Shown here: positions 24,492 to 31,062 of the stretch, one piece after another
Position numbering within the stretch: the first letter of the stretch is position 1
How the letters are laid out: every line of letters begins with the position of its first letter
Assembly (NCBI GenBank): GCA_039908285.1
Contig: JAMOBE010000018.1
Location: 1-56,242 of the forward strand
From: JAMOBE01 sp039908285
GTDB lineage: Bacteria; Pseudomonadota; Alphaproteobacteria; Rhodospirillales; Rhodospirillaceae
Direction: 5' to 3'
DNA: 56,242 nucleotides
The notes under the pieces: generated by a model
The model's input: the letters and a program-made list of their open reading frames with translations, nothing else
Databases searched by the model: none
Told to the model about the DNA's origin: nothing
Program-made: the position numbers and the translations under genes

Positions 24492-25106
24492 TCAGCGTCC
24501 GCCCCCCATGCGCCGGGCCGGCGTGCCCACCCAGGTGCCGGCCGCCGCGATGTCACGCACCACGGTGGCGCCGCCGCCGATCAGCGTGCCGGACGCCACC
24601 GACAGCAGCTCGATCCCCGAGGCGCCGATGCCCCACCAGGTCTCCTCGCCGATGGTCATGCGCCCGGCCAGGCTGACCCCGGGGCTGATGGTGGAGAAGG
24701 CGCCGATGGAGGTCTCGTGGCCGATGCTGACGTTGGAGTTGACCATGACCCCGGTGCCGAGCCGCACCCGCGCGTGCACCGTGGCGTTGGGATAGACGAT
24801 CACCCCCTCCCCAACCTCGGCGCCAGCAGCGACCCAGGCCGCCGGATGGACGCAGCGGCCATACCGCAGGCCAAGACGCCTCAGGTTTTCCGCCAGGCGC
24901 CGCCGCAGGGTGGGCTTGCCGACGGCGATGAGGTAGTCGGCGTCGCGGGGCGTCCCCTCCAGCACCTCGTCCCCCCCCAGCCACGGCCCCGGCAGGACGC
25001 AGTCCGGCTCAAGCCCGACGAACCCCTCCACCCGCCGCCCCATGTCGGCCAGCACATCCGCAAGCTCCACCGCGAAACCGGAGGTGCCGAGAACGATCAC
25101 GGTCAT
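24492..25106 (-). CDS. NeuD-like sugar O/N-acyltransferase
   Basis: A 204-residue protein of the NeuD/PglD acyltransferase family: an N-terminal Rossmann-like substrate-binding part (VIVLGTSGFAVELADVLADM) and a left-handed beta-helix of hexapeptide repeats (CVHPAAWVAAGAEVGEGVIV, NSNVSIGHETSIGAFSTI, GVSLAGRMTIGEETWWGIGA). The catalytic His of the family fits SIGHETSIG. It probably acetylates an amino sugar or the nonulosonate product with acetyl-CoA. It is the first gene of the NeuD-TIM-NeuB-SDR-formyltransferase run and is transcribed away from the toxin-antitoxin-like locus; 86 bases separate the two divergent starts. A run of eight C bases near 24971-24978 lies within the gene. Confidence 0.87.
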   Translation of the reverse strand: MTVIVLGTSGFAVELADVLADMGRRVEGFVGLEPDCVLPGPWLGGDEVLEGTPRDADYLIAVGKPTLRRRLAENLRRLGLRYGRCVHPAAWVAAGAEVGEGVIVYPNATVHARVRLGTGVMVNSNVSIGHETSIGAFSTISPGVSLAGRMTIGEETWWGIGASGIELLSVASGTLIGGGATVVRDIAAAGTWVGTPARRMGGGR

Positions 25107-25192
25107 GGGGATATCTCTTCCGTGGCTTCGCTATTGGCGAAAGTTTTGTCTATGATCGTCGAAGACGTTGCTCCAAGAGGAGGAGTGTACAA
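25107..25192. promoter_or_regulatory. Divergent intergenic region, likely two promoters
   Basis: Eighty-six bases between the NeuD-like gene (minus) and the XRE antitoxin gene (plus). The plus-strand gene has a strong aagaggaggag ribosome site ending nine bases before its ATG. No confident -35/-10 pair can be named. XRE antitoxins usually repress their own promoter, so an operator is expected here. Confidence 0.35.
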
Positions 25193-25567
25193 ATGAACGC
25201 CATCATCCGCCCCATATCTGAAACACCGGAAACCGTGACCTTGTCGCGGGCCGACTACGAGGCGCTGTTGGACCAGATCGAGGACGCGGCGGATATCGCC
25301 CTCATGCAGGCGGCGGAGGCGCGGGGCATGACGGCCGACGCGCTGTCGGACGATGCCTTGGGGCGGTTGATCGACGGCGAAAGTCCGGTCCGAGTCTGGC
25401 GCGAGCATCGTGGCCTGACGGCGACCGCCCTGGCTGAGGCCGCCGGTCTGTCCGCGAGCTACTTGAGCGAAATCGAGGCACGCCGCAAACCGGGCTCCGT
25501 CAAGGCCATCGCCGCTCTGGCCAAGGCGCTCGGGGTCGACATGGAGGATCTCACCTCCGTTGAATGA
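25193..25567 (+). CDS. XRE-family HTH antitoxin-like protein (paralogue 1)
   Basis: A 124-residue protein. Residues about 64-120 form a Cro/CI-type helix-turn-helix (VRVWREHRGLTATALAEAAG, then LSASYLSEIEARRKPGSVKA); the N-terminal part (TVTLSRADYEALLDQIEDAA) resembles the toxin-binding region of XRE antitoxins paired with RelE/ParE toxins. No toxin lies directly before it; 39 bases after it begins a frame with RelE-like features that leads into a second, clearly related antitoxin (25919-26302, same residue pattern). It probably acts as a DNA-binding repressor of this locus. It runs opposite to the surrounding glycan genes, consistent with insertion. Confidence 0.85.
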   Translation: MNAIIRPISETPETVTLSRADYEALLDQIEDAADIALMQAAEARGMTADALSDDALGRLIDGESPVRVWREHRGLTATALAEAAGLSASYLSEIEARRKPGSVKAIAALAKALGVDMEDLTSVE

Positions 25568-25606
25568 TGGCAATTCCACGCCTGACCTTGCCGCGGTGCT
25601 TTTCAA

Positions 25607-26302
25607 TTGACAGCGGAAATGGCATGGGCCAACACGTCCCCCGACGGACCTGGTGACCTGAGTGCCACGACGATGACCCTGATGTTCGCACTGGCGGCCC
25701 GAACCAGCCTTCGGGCGCTTCCGCTGGAACAGGCGAAGGAACTCCTGAACATTCTGACCGATGTGGCGAACGCTCCCATCGATCGGCGGTCCGACGTGAC
25801 GCCCATGAAGAGGCGGCCATCCGCCCTTCGTGTCCATCTCGAAGAATGGCGAGCGGTGTGCCGGATCAGCGGGAATGGGGACACGACGATCGTTGAAGCC
25901 ATCATCAAGGGAGGAGTCATGGGACCGAACAACACCCCCATCCGTCCGATCGCCGAAACCGACCAGACCGTGACCCTGAAGCGGTCCGACTACCTGGCCC
26001 TGCTGGATCGCATCGAGGACGCGGAGGACGAAGCCGCCATCCTGGCCGCCGACGCCCGGGGCTCGAAGGGTGACGCCCTGTCCGTGGTGGTGGTCGACCG
26101 GCTGATCAACGGCGAGAACCCGATCCGCGTCTGGCGCGAGCATCGCGGCATGACCGTGGCCTCCCTGGCCCACGCGATCGGGGTGTCGAGCACCTACCTG
26201 AACGAACTCGAGTCCGGCAGGAAACTGGCCACCACCAGACTCCTGGAAGCGCTGGCCAAGTCGCTCGGAGTCGAGCTGGAGGACCTTTCCCCCACCGAGT
26301 GA
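25607..26302 (+). CDS. RelE-like toxin domain in frame with an XRE antitoxin
   Basis: The frame stays open for 231 residues from a TTG at 25607 (first ATG 25619). Residues about 45-104 (QAKELLNILTDVANAPID, then SALRVHLEEWRAVCRISGNG and TIVEAIIKGG) look like the C-terminal half of RelE/HigB-type mRNA interferases, whose usual pattern is LRVG-x-WRVxFRI. The frame then continues without stop through an ATG at 25919 into a complete XRE antitoxin. Either this is a natural toxin-antitoxin fusion, or the toxin has lost its stop codon (or was truncated at its N-terminus) and the antitoxin is made separately from the internal ATG. The N-terminal 35 residues match nothing I recognise. The RelE reading rests on a short pattern and is tentative. 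Confidence 0.45.
   Translation: MTAEMAWANTSPDGPGDLSATTMTLMFALAARTSLRALPLEQAKELLNILTDVANAPIDRRSDVTPMKRRPSALRVHLEEWRAVCRISGNGDTTIVEAIIKGGVMGPNNTPIRPIAETDQTVTLKRSDYLALLDRIEDAEDEAAILAADARGSKGDALSVVVVDRLINGENPIRVWREHRGMTVASLAHAIGVSSTYLNELESGRKLATTRLLEALAKSLGVELEDLSPTE
25919..26302 (+). CDS. XRE-family HTH antitoxin-like protein (paralogue 2)
   Basis: A 127-residue protein translated from an ATG with a near-perfect aagggaggag ribosome site five bases upstream, which is why an independent start is likely despite the open frame before it. It parallels paralogue 1 along its length: TVTLKRSDYLALLDRIEDAE, then NPIRVWREHRGMTVASLAHA, IGVSSTYLNELESGRKLATT and a LAKSLGVELEDL end. Expected to bind and neutralise a RelE-type toxin and to repress the locus. 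Its stop is five bases from the convergent DUF4276 gene. Confidence 0.82.
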   Translation: MGPNNTPIRPIAETDQTVTLKRSDYLALLDRIEDAEDEAAILAADARGSKGDALSVVVVDRLINGENPIRVWREHRGMTVASLAHAIGVSSTYLNELESGRKLATTRLLEALAKSLGVELEDLSPTE

Positions 26303-26307
26303 CGCCG

Positions 26308-26991
26308 TCACGCCAACGCTTCCAGTCGGGCCAGCCACTGGCCGAAGTGCGGACAGCGTTGACGCAGCATATCGAGCCCGATCTTTCCCGCCACGAGCGG
26401 TCCCGCATGGGCCTTACGGTCCCCATACTCGGGGATCGCCGCGATCAGCCGCTTCGAGGGAGGGTTGTCGCGATCGATCGCCTCCGGACGTTCGGCCTTG
26501 GACAGAGCCATCAGCCCCTTGATGGCCTCGTCATGCACGGGGAATCTACTATCGAGACGGGCGGGATCGGCGAAGATCAAAGCTTCGAACTCGTGGAGCT
26601 GAATATAGGGGATAAAGCGCCAGAGACCGTCGGTTCTGATGTCCGCTTCAAAGGCATTCTCGAGTGCTGAGACCCTTTCGTAGCAATCACTCATGGCGCT
26701 GGGCACATCGATACCAGGAAAATTCGCTGGAATCCTGTAAAGGTCGACCATGGTCGTGAACCAGCAGTCCGCTCCGCCGCTTTCCCGCCAAAATCTGTAG
26801 ATGCTTTCCCTCGCGACGGCATAGTCGTTCCAGCCTCCCTTGTTGGTGCGGGAGCGCGCCCCGGGCTTTTGCGAGATGCAGCTGACAGACGTCGCGATAC
26901 CATGGAGCGACAAATGATCGCGAAGAACGTTATTGACGAAGTTTTCTTCCGTCTGTCCCTCGGCCAGGATATGGAGTCGGACTGGCGTCAC
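26308..26991 (-). CDS. DUF4276 protein, probable TOPRIM-like partner of the AAA ATPase
   Basis: A 227-residue DUF4276-type protein. The N-terminus RLHILAEGQTEENFVNNVL has the E-G-x-T-E motif of TOPRIM-like metal nucleases; WFTTMVDLYRIP supplies an Asp at the second metal position, and FIPYIQLHEFEALIFADP is a strongly conserved family block. The start is a GTG at 26991 that overlaps the ATPase stop (GTGA), so the two proteins are co-translated. In OLD-type and related anti-phage systems an ABC-like ATPase controls a TOPRIM nuclease in the same chain; here the two are on separate chains. Nuclease activity and defence role are inferred, not shown. Confidence 0.8.
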   Translation of the reverse strand: MTPVRLHILAEGQTEENFVNNVLRDHLSLHGIATSVSCISQKPGARSRTNKGGWNDYAVARESIYRFWRESGGADCWFTTMVDLYRIPANFPGIDVPSAMSDCYERVSALENAFEADIRTDGLWRFIPYIQLHEFEALIFADPARLDSRFPVHDEAIKGLMALSKAERPEAIDRDNPPSKRLIAAIPEYGDRKAHAGPLVAGKIGLDMLRQRCPHFGQWLARLEALA

Positions 26992-28163
26992 GGCCTTCCA
27001 CCGAGGACATTGCTGTCCCACAGGGTGCTCAAGGCATACTCGTCAAGCCACTCCTTGAGCCGTTCCGCGTCCAGCCGGGTATACGTCGAGGACCGTCCGA
27101 GCGTCGATGACCGTTCGACCGTCGAGGACCGTTCAACCGTCGAGGACCGTCCGACGCGTTCGGTCACGATGACGTCCTCGGGGTCGAATTGATCGAGGAG
27201 AGTCGGCGACTGGGTGGCGACGATGATCTGCCGCCGCCGGGACAGGGACTTAAGCAACCCGCCCACCAGACCGATGGCCGCCGGATGCAGGCCAAGCTCC
27301 GGTTCGTCGAGGATGACGAGTGACGGCAGGTACTCATCCGGCAGCAACAGCAGGGTAATGAGCGCCATCGCGCGGAGAGTGCCATCCGACGCCTGATGTG
27401 CTCCAAAGATCACATCCGACCCGATCTCTCGCCAACTTAGGTAGAGTGTGCCGTTTTCAGGCTCCAGTTCGAAATCGGCAAAGAATGGGGCAATCTGCCG
27501 GATGGTTTCTACTATTATCCTATAGTATTTATTGAAATTCTCTCTAAGACTATAGAGCACGGCAGCCAGATTTCCGCCATCCTCCTTGAGGAAACGACCA
27601 TCCGTCACAGACCAGCGGCTTTTTATTCGTGATGCCTCCGACGTATTGTGGAACTGGTAGACCACGAACCGGAGTAGCATACGGCGTATAGTCTGGGCGG
27701 TTTTATCCGTTGACGTCGTCAATCCACTTTCGCGGTGGCCCACCTCGTTAGAAATCCACTCAATTATTTCACTAGGAGTACTGTCATTGAAACGACACTC
27801 CTCATTGACGAAGATCAGCCTATCTTCTGATGTATGGGTGAGACGAAAATAATACTTGAGGCGAGTGTGGTGATTGTTATGTCCCTTGTCGTCATCAACG
27901 GAGATGTGCGCCTCGATTTCCCGCGTTACCAGTGGGCCGTCGAACAGCAAAGCTCCGGCATAGCCATTGCGTCCGACATAGAGCTGCAGTTCTCCAGGAC
28001 TGAGCATCATGGAACGCAGCATGCGAAAGAAGGCGATCAGGTTGGACTTGCCCGAACCGTTGGCGCCGATCAGGATGTTGAGGTCGGAAAATTCCAACTG
28101 AACGTCGCGGAGCGTCTTGAAGCCCTTGAGACTCAGAGTCCGCAACTTCGGTTCAGTCTTCAC
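26988..28163 (-). CDS. OLD-like/SMC-type AAA ATPase
   Basis: A 391-residue ATPase of the AAA_21/OLD kind. Walker A is LIGANGSGKSNLIAF near residue 35; the ABC-type signature region (FGAHQASDGTLRAMAL) precedes Walker B LVILDEPELGLHP near residue 300 and the switch histidine/glutamine region QIIVATQSPTLLDQF. There is no C-terminal TOPRIM domain, the expected partner being the separate downstream DUF4276 protein. Between the ATPase core and the C-terminus lies a four-copy hexapeptide repeat (RSSTVE-like) coded by 18-bp tandem units. Part of the gene (about 27440-27860) is clearly more AT-rich than the glycan genes, suggesting transfer. Likely a defence or DNA-repair function. Confidence 0.85.
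   Translation of the reverse strand: MKTEPKLRTLSLKGFKTLRDVQLEFSDLNILIGANGSGKSNLIAFFRMLRSMMLSPGELQLYVGRNGYAGALLFDGPLVTREIEAHISVDDDKGHNNHHTRLKYYFRLTHTSEDRLIFVNEECRFNDSTPSEIIEWISNEVGHRESGLTTSTDKTAQTIRRMLLRFVVYQFHNTSEASRIKSRWSVTDGRFLKEDGGNLAAVLYSLRENFNKYYRIIVETIRQIAPFFADFELEPENGTLYLSWREIGSDVIFGAHQASDGTLRAMALITLLLLPDEYLPSLVILDEPELGLHPAAIGLVGGLLKSLSRRRQIIVATQSPTLLDQFDPEDVIVTERVGRSSTVERSSTVERSSTLGRSSTYTRLDAERLKEWLDEYALSTLWDSNVLGGRP
27085..27156. repeat. 18-bp tandem repeat, four copies
   Basis: Four consecutive 18-bp units of the form gtcga(g/t)gaccgt(c/t)c followed by four variable bases. In the ATPase frame they code for the hexapeptide series RSSTVE, RSSTVE, RSSTLG, RSSTYT near residues 340-365. 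Unit length keeps the frame, so copy number can vary without inactivating the gene. Confidence 0.85.
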
Positions 28164-28226
28164 ACACCCCTCACGTCTGTTAGATTGTTCGCAATACCGC
28201 AGATTCCCAGAGCGATATGCTGCTCG

Positions 28227-28562
28227 TCACGGGGCGAAAACCTGAAGAACCAGCGCCTGAGCCGAGAAGCGGCGGTCGTCGCTGCCGGTGAGGAGGAAAT
28301 GGACCACGGCGTTGGGTGTCGCCCATTCGTGGATATCGACGTCTGGATACATGTCGGTGCGAATGCGAACGCCGACCTCGATTGTGGGGTTATGGCCGAT
28401 CCGTATGTAGTGCCATTGGTCTCGAACGGTCGTCACCACCCGCTTGGTGGTCAGAAACACCGAAGCATAACGCTCAACCGCTCGCAGGATGAACTCTGCG
28501 TCCGTCTGCGCAACGCCGACACTAATATTGGCGTTGGGCGCCGCAAGAATGCGAGTGAGCAC
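28227..28562 (-). CDS. Small protein of unknown function
   Basis: A 111-residue protein without signal peptide or membrane segment, mixed alpha/beta by eye (ERYASVFLTTKRVVTTVRDQ, then WHYIRIGHNPTIEVGVRIRT and NAVVHFLLTG). I do not recognise it. Its GTG start shares one base with the TAG of the upstream 73-residue gene (TAGTG), so the two are probably co-translated. It ends 63 bases before the ATPase gene on the same strand and could be part of the same mobile defence cassette. A small helical protein followed by a small alpha/beta protein resembles toxin-antitoxin layouts, but no motif supports that. Confidence 0.6.
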   Translation of the reverse strand: MLTRILAAPNANISVGVAQTDAEFILRAVERYASVFLTTKRVVTTVRDQWHYIRIGHNPTIEVGVRIRTDMYPDVDIHEWATPNAVVHFLLTGSDDRRFSAQALVLQVFAP

Positions 28563-28783
28563 TATTTTTTGAGCAATCCATCGAGAACAGCCGCGACGTT
28601 GCGCTTCAATTCGGCATCGTGAGCGTCGACGAAGGCTGCCGTCCGGGCTAGAAACTCCTCGGCGCGAGCCTGGGTGACCGCTGCGTCCCCGCTTTCTGTG
28701 AGAGCCCTGGTCAACACGCCGCTTCTCTCGATGTCCTGCGTCGTGACATATGAGAGGGCAAAAGCCTTACTCTGGCCCATCAT
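28562..28783 (-). CDS. Small helical protein of unknown function
   Basis: A 73-residue, almost wholly helical protein (SYVTTQDIERSGVLTRALTE, then ARAEEFLARTAAFVDAHDAE, RNVAAVLDGLLKK). No recognised domain. It is the upstream member of a coupled pair with the 111-residue gene. An antitoxin or chaperone-like partner role is possible only by layout. The ATG (second Met also possible) lies 78 bases from the end of the CBS-kinase gene. Confidence 0.55.
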   Translation of the reverse strand: MMGQSKAFALSYVTTQDIERSGVLTRALTESGDAAVTQARAEEFLARTAAFVDAHDAELKRNVAAVLDGLLKK

Positions 28784-28861
28784 CAGACCTCTTATTCCTC
28801 CAGACGCACGTGAGTATGCGCCCCCTGGTCGAAAATTGGAAGGGACCGTGAAGCCACACCC

Positions 28862-30223
28862 TCACGCCCGTCCCATCCATGACGCCAGGCCCTTGCGGTC
28901 GAACAGGACGCCCTCGATGGTGAGGCCGCGGCGTTCCAGTTCGGCTTCGACGGCGAAGCGCTGGAAGGGTTTGACGAAGAACAGGAAATAGCCGCCGCCG
29001 CCGGTGCCGAGGAGGCGACCGCCCTCGGCGCCGGCGTTGAGGGCCGCCTGGTAGATGTCGTCCAGTTCCGGCGAGGTCACTCGCTGCGAGTACGACTTTT
29101 TCAGCCGCCAGGTCTCGTCCAGCATGCGCCCGAAGTCGGCCAGGTTGCCCCGCAGCAGGTTGGACTTCATGTGCTGGGCGACGTCCTTGACCTCGTCGGC
29201 GAAGCGCAGGGCCGCCGGGTCGTTGGGATCGCGCTCGCGGTTGTCGCTCTGGATGGTCTCGCCCAGGTGCTGGCGGCCCGAGTAGCAGATGAGGAACCGC
29301 TCCTCCAGTTCCTGCAGCGTGTTGGGCTGCAGGCGAAGCGGCATGACCGTGTTGTGGGTCTCGTCGAACTCGATGAAGTTGAAGCCGCCGAACACCGTCG
29401 AGTACTGGTCCTGCCAGCCGCCGGAGATGCCGAGTTCCACCCGCTCGGCCTCGAAGGCGTGCTCGGCGATGGCGTAGGAGTCGAGCTTGTCCTCGCGGTA
29501 CTCGTTGAAGCAGCCGATGACCGCCGCCAGCACCGCCGCCGATCCGCCGAGGCCCGAGCCCGGCAGGAAGTCCGACTTCACGGAGAGGTCGAAGCCGAAG
29601 TCGGGGCGCATCACCCGCACCCCGGCCTTCAACAGATCGAGGACGCCGTCATAGGTCATGGCCTCGAGGCTGGCGCACTCCACCGACTGGCGGCGATCGT
29701 GGGAGTAGATGCGGATGCGGCCATCGTCGCGGCGGCGCAGGGTGGCGTGGCTGTGCTTGGTGATGGTGGTGCACAGCGACACTCCGCCGTGCTCCATGAA
29801 ATGGGCGGTGAAGTCGGTGCCGCCGCCGGCCAGGCTGAGGCGCACCGGCGCCCGGCCGCGGGCGAAGCTCTCCTTGCGCGGCTCGAGATAGCCCGAGCGC
29901 ACCACGTCCACCAGCCGCCCCTCGCCATCGAGGATGGGGATGACCCGGATGCGGGAGTCGAGGAGCTTCAGGATGCGCTCTTTCGGCGTGCCCTCGCGCA
30001 CGAACACGAACTGGCGGTTCATGAACTCGGTGACCGGGGCGTTCATGTCCTCGCGGGCCAGCATGGCGATGCGCACGTCACCGTCGGTCATCACCCCGAC
30101 CGCCCGGCCGACGGCGTCGTGGATGACGACCAGCCCCATGCCGCTCGCCCGCAGCGACAGCATCGCCGCGCGGATGTCGGCGTTGTCGGGGATCTGGAGG
30201 AGTTCGCCGATGCCGGTGGTCAT
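28862..30223 (-). CDS. CBS-domain/GHMP sugar kinase fusion (HddA-like)
   Basis: A 453-residue fusion. Residues about 1-115 form a CBS-domain pair (GMGLVVIHDAVGRAVGVMTD, then FVREGTPKERILKLLDSRIR and VIPILDGEGRLVDVV). Residues about 120-450 are a GHMP kinase of the D-glycero-D-manno-heptose-7-phosphate kinase (HddA) kind: RAPVRLSLAGGGTDFTAHFM, the ATP loop FLPGSGLGGSAAVLAAVIG and the C-terminal GRLLGTGGGGYFLFFVKP. HddA phosphorylates C1 of heptose 7-phosphate on the way to GDP-heptose. The CBS pair, normally attached to nucleotidyltransferases in related clusters, would sense an adenosyl ligand or simply stabilise the enzyme. It overlaps the nucleotidyltransferase gene by four bases. Substrate identity is inferred. 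Confidence 0.85.
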   Translation of the reverse strand: MTTGIGELLQIPDNADIRAAMLSLRASGMGLVVIHDAVGRAVGVMTDGDVRIAMLAREDMNAPVTEFMNRQFVFVREGTPKERILKLLDSRIRVIPILDGEGRLVDVVRSGYLEPRKESFARGRAPVRLSLAGGGTDFTAHFMEHGGVSLCTTITKHSHATLRRRDDGRIRIYSHDRRQSVECASLEAMTYDGVLDLLKAGVRVMRPDFGFDLSVKSDFLPGSGLGGSAAVLAAVIGCFNEYREDKLDSYAIAEHAFEAERVELGISGGWQDQYSTVFGGFNFIEFDETHNTVMPLRLQPNTLQELEERFLICYSGRQHLGETIQSDNRERDPNDPAALRFADEVKDVAQHMKSNLLRGNLADFGRMLDETWRLKKSYSQRVTSPELDDIYQAALNAGAEGGRLLGTGGGGYFLFFVKPFQRFAVEAELERRGLTIEGVLFDRKGLASWMGRA

Positions 30224-30924
30224 GGTGGAGAGGGCCTGCGGGTCTGGAAAGTGGCGTAGGACTCAGGGGTGCCGATGTCGAAAAAGGCCTGGTCGGCGTC
30301 GATGATGTGGGCGCGCAGGGCCCCCCGGGCGGCGAGCGGCGGGAAGAAGTCCTTTTCGATGGAAAAGGCCCCGGCCGGCGCCTCGGCGAACACCGCCGGG
30401 TCCAGGAGATAGGCGCCGGCGTTGACCCAGCCGGGTTCGCGGACGCCGGTTGCCTGGGCGAAGCCGGTCACCCGGTCGCCGTCAAGCATCAGGGTGCCGA
30501 AACGTGCGACGTCCGGGACCCGCGCCGCCACCAGGGTCGCCAGCGCGCCCGAGGCCCGGTGCCCCGCGACCACCGGGGCGATGGCGAAGGAGAAGTCGGT
30601 GTCGCCGTTGATCACCAGCACCTCGTCCCGCAGGCCGGTCTCGCGCATGGCATTGACGACGGCCCCGCCGGTGCCGAGCGGCTCGGCCTCGCGGACGATG
30701 GCAAGGCGCACCGGGCCGGCGTGGGCCTCGGCGAAGGCGATGATCTGCTCGGCCATGTGATGGACCGCGAGCACCGCCGCCGTCACCCCCTGCGCCGACA
30801 GCCAGTCGAGCTGCCAGGCCAGGAACGGCCGTCCGGCCACCGGCGCCAGGGCCTTGGGCCGGTCGGCCACCACCGACCGCAGCCGGGTGCCGAACCCCCC
30901 GGCCAGGATGATCGCGGTGGTCAT
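30220..30924 (-). CDS. Sugar-1-phosphate nucleotidyltransferase (HddC-like)
   Basis: A 234-residue NTP_transferase: AIILAGGFGTRLRSVVADRP (nucleotide loop), KALAPVAGRPFLAWQLDW, LGTGGAVVNAM, LVINGDTDFSF (metal Asp) and a C-terminal FSIEKDFFPPLA block. Size and motifs suit HddC, which makes GDP-D-glycero-D-manno-heptose, rather than the longer GlmU/ManC types. Its stop overlaps the start of the CBS-GHMP kinase, so the two form the first enzymes of the locus. Start ATG at 30924, just upstream of a dispersed repeat copy. GTP versus other NTP use cannot be seen. Confidence 0.85.
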   Translation of the reverse strand: MTTAIILAGGFGTRLRSVVADRPKALAPVAGRPFLAWQLDWLSAQGVTAAVLAVHHMAEQIIAFAEAHAGPVRLAIVREAEPLGTGGAVVNAMRETGLRDEVLVINGDTDFSFAIAPVVAGHRASGALATLVAARVPDVARFGTLMLDGDRVTGFAQATGVREPGWVNAGAYLLDPAVFAEAPAGAFSIEKDFFPPLAARGALRAHIIDADQAFFDIGTPESYATFQTRRPSPP

Positions 30925-30942
30925 GCCTCAGGACCCTTTCCC

Positions 30943-31062
30943 CCCTCTCCCCCTCGAGGGGGAGAGGGCCGGGGTGAGGGGGTGGGGCAGCCGGCACCAT
31001 CTCGGGAGCTTCGCGCCCCCCTCACCCAACCCTCTCCCCCCTGAAGGGGGGGGAGAGGGCTT
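30943..31062. repeat. Dispersed hairpin repeat between divergent genes
   Basis: Complete copy (left palindrome 30943-30968, middle ggcaccatctcgggagcttc, right palindrome to about 31060). It fills most of the space between the divergent nucleotidyltransferase and membrane-protein genes; the latter starts at its right edge. Confidence 0.9.

Noticed and set aside
25103..26338. 411-codon minus-strand frame across the XRE genes
   Set aside because: The plus strand holds two clear helix-turn-helix proteins with strong ribosome sites; the minus frame is their shadow and even repeats because the XRE genes are paralogous.
27085..27156. Possible CRISPR-like array
   Set aside because: The units are contiguous 18-mers without spacers and lie in frame inside a gene.
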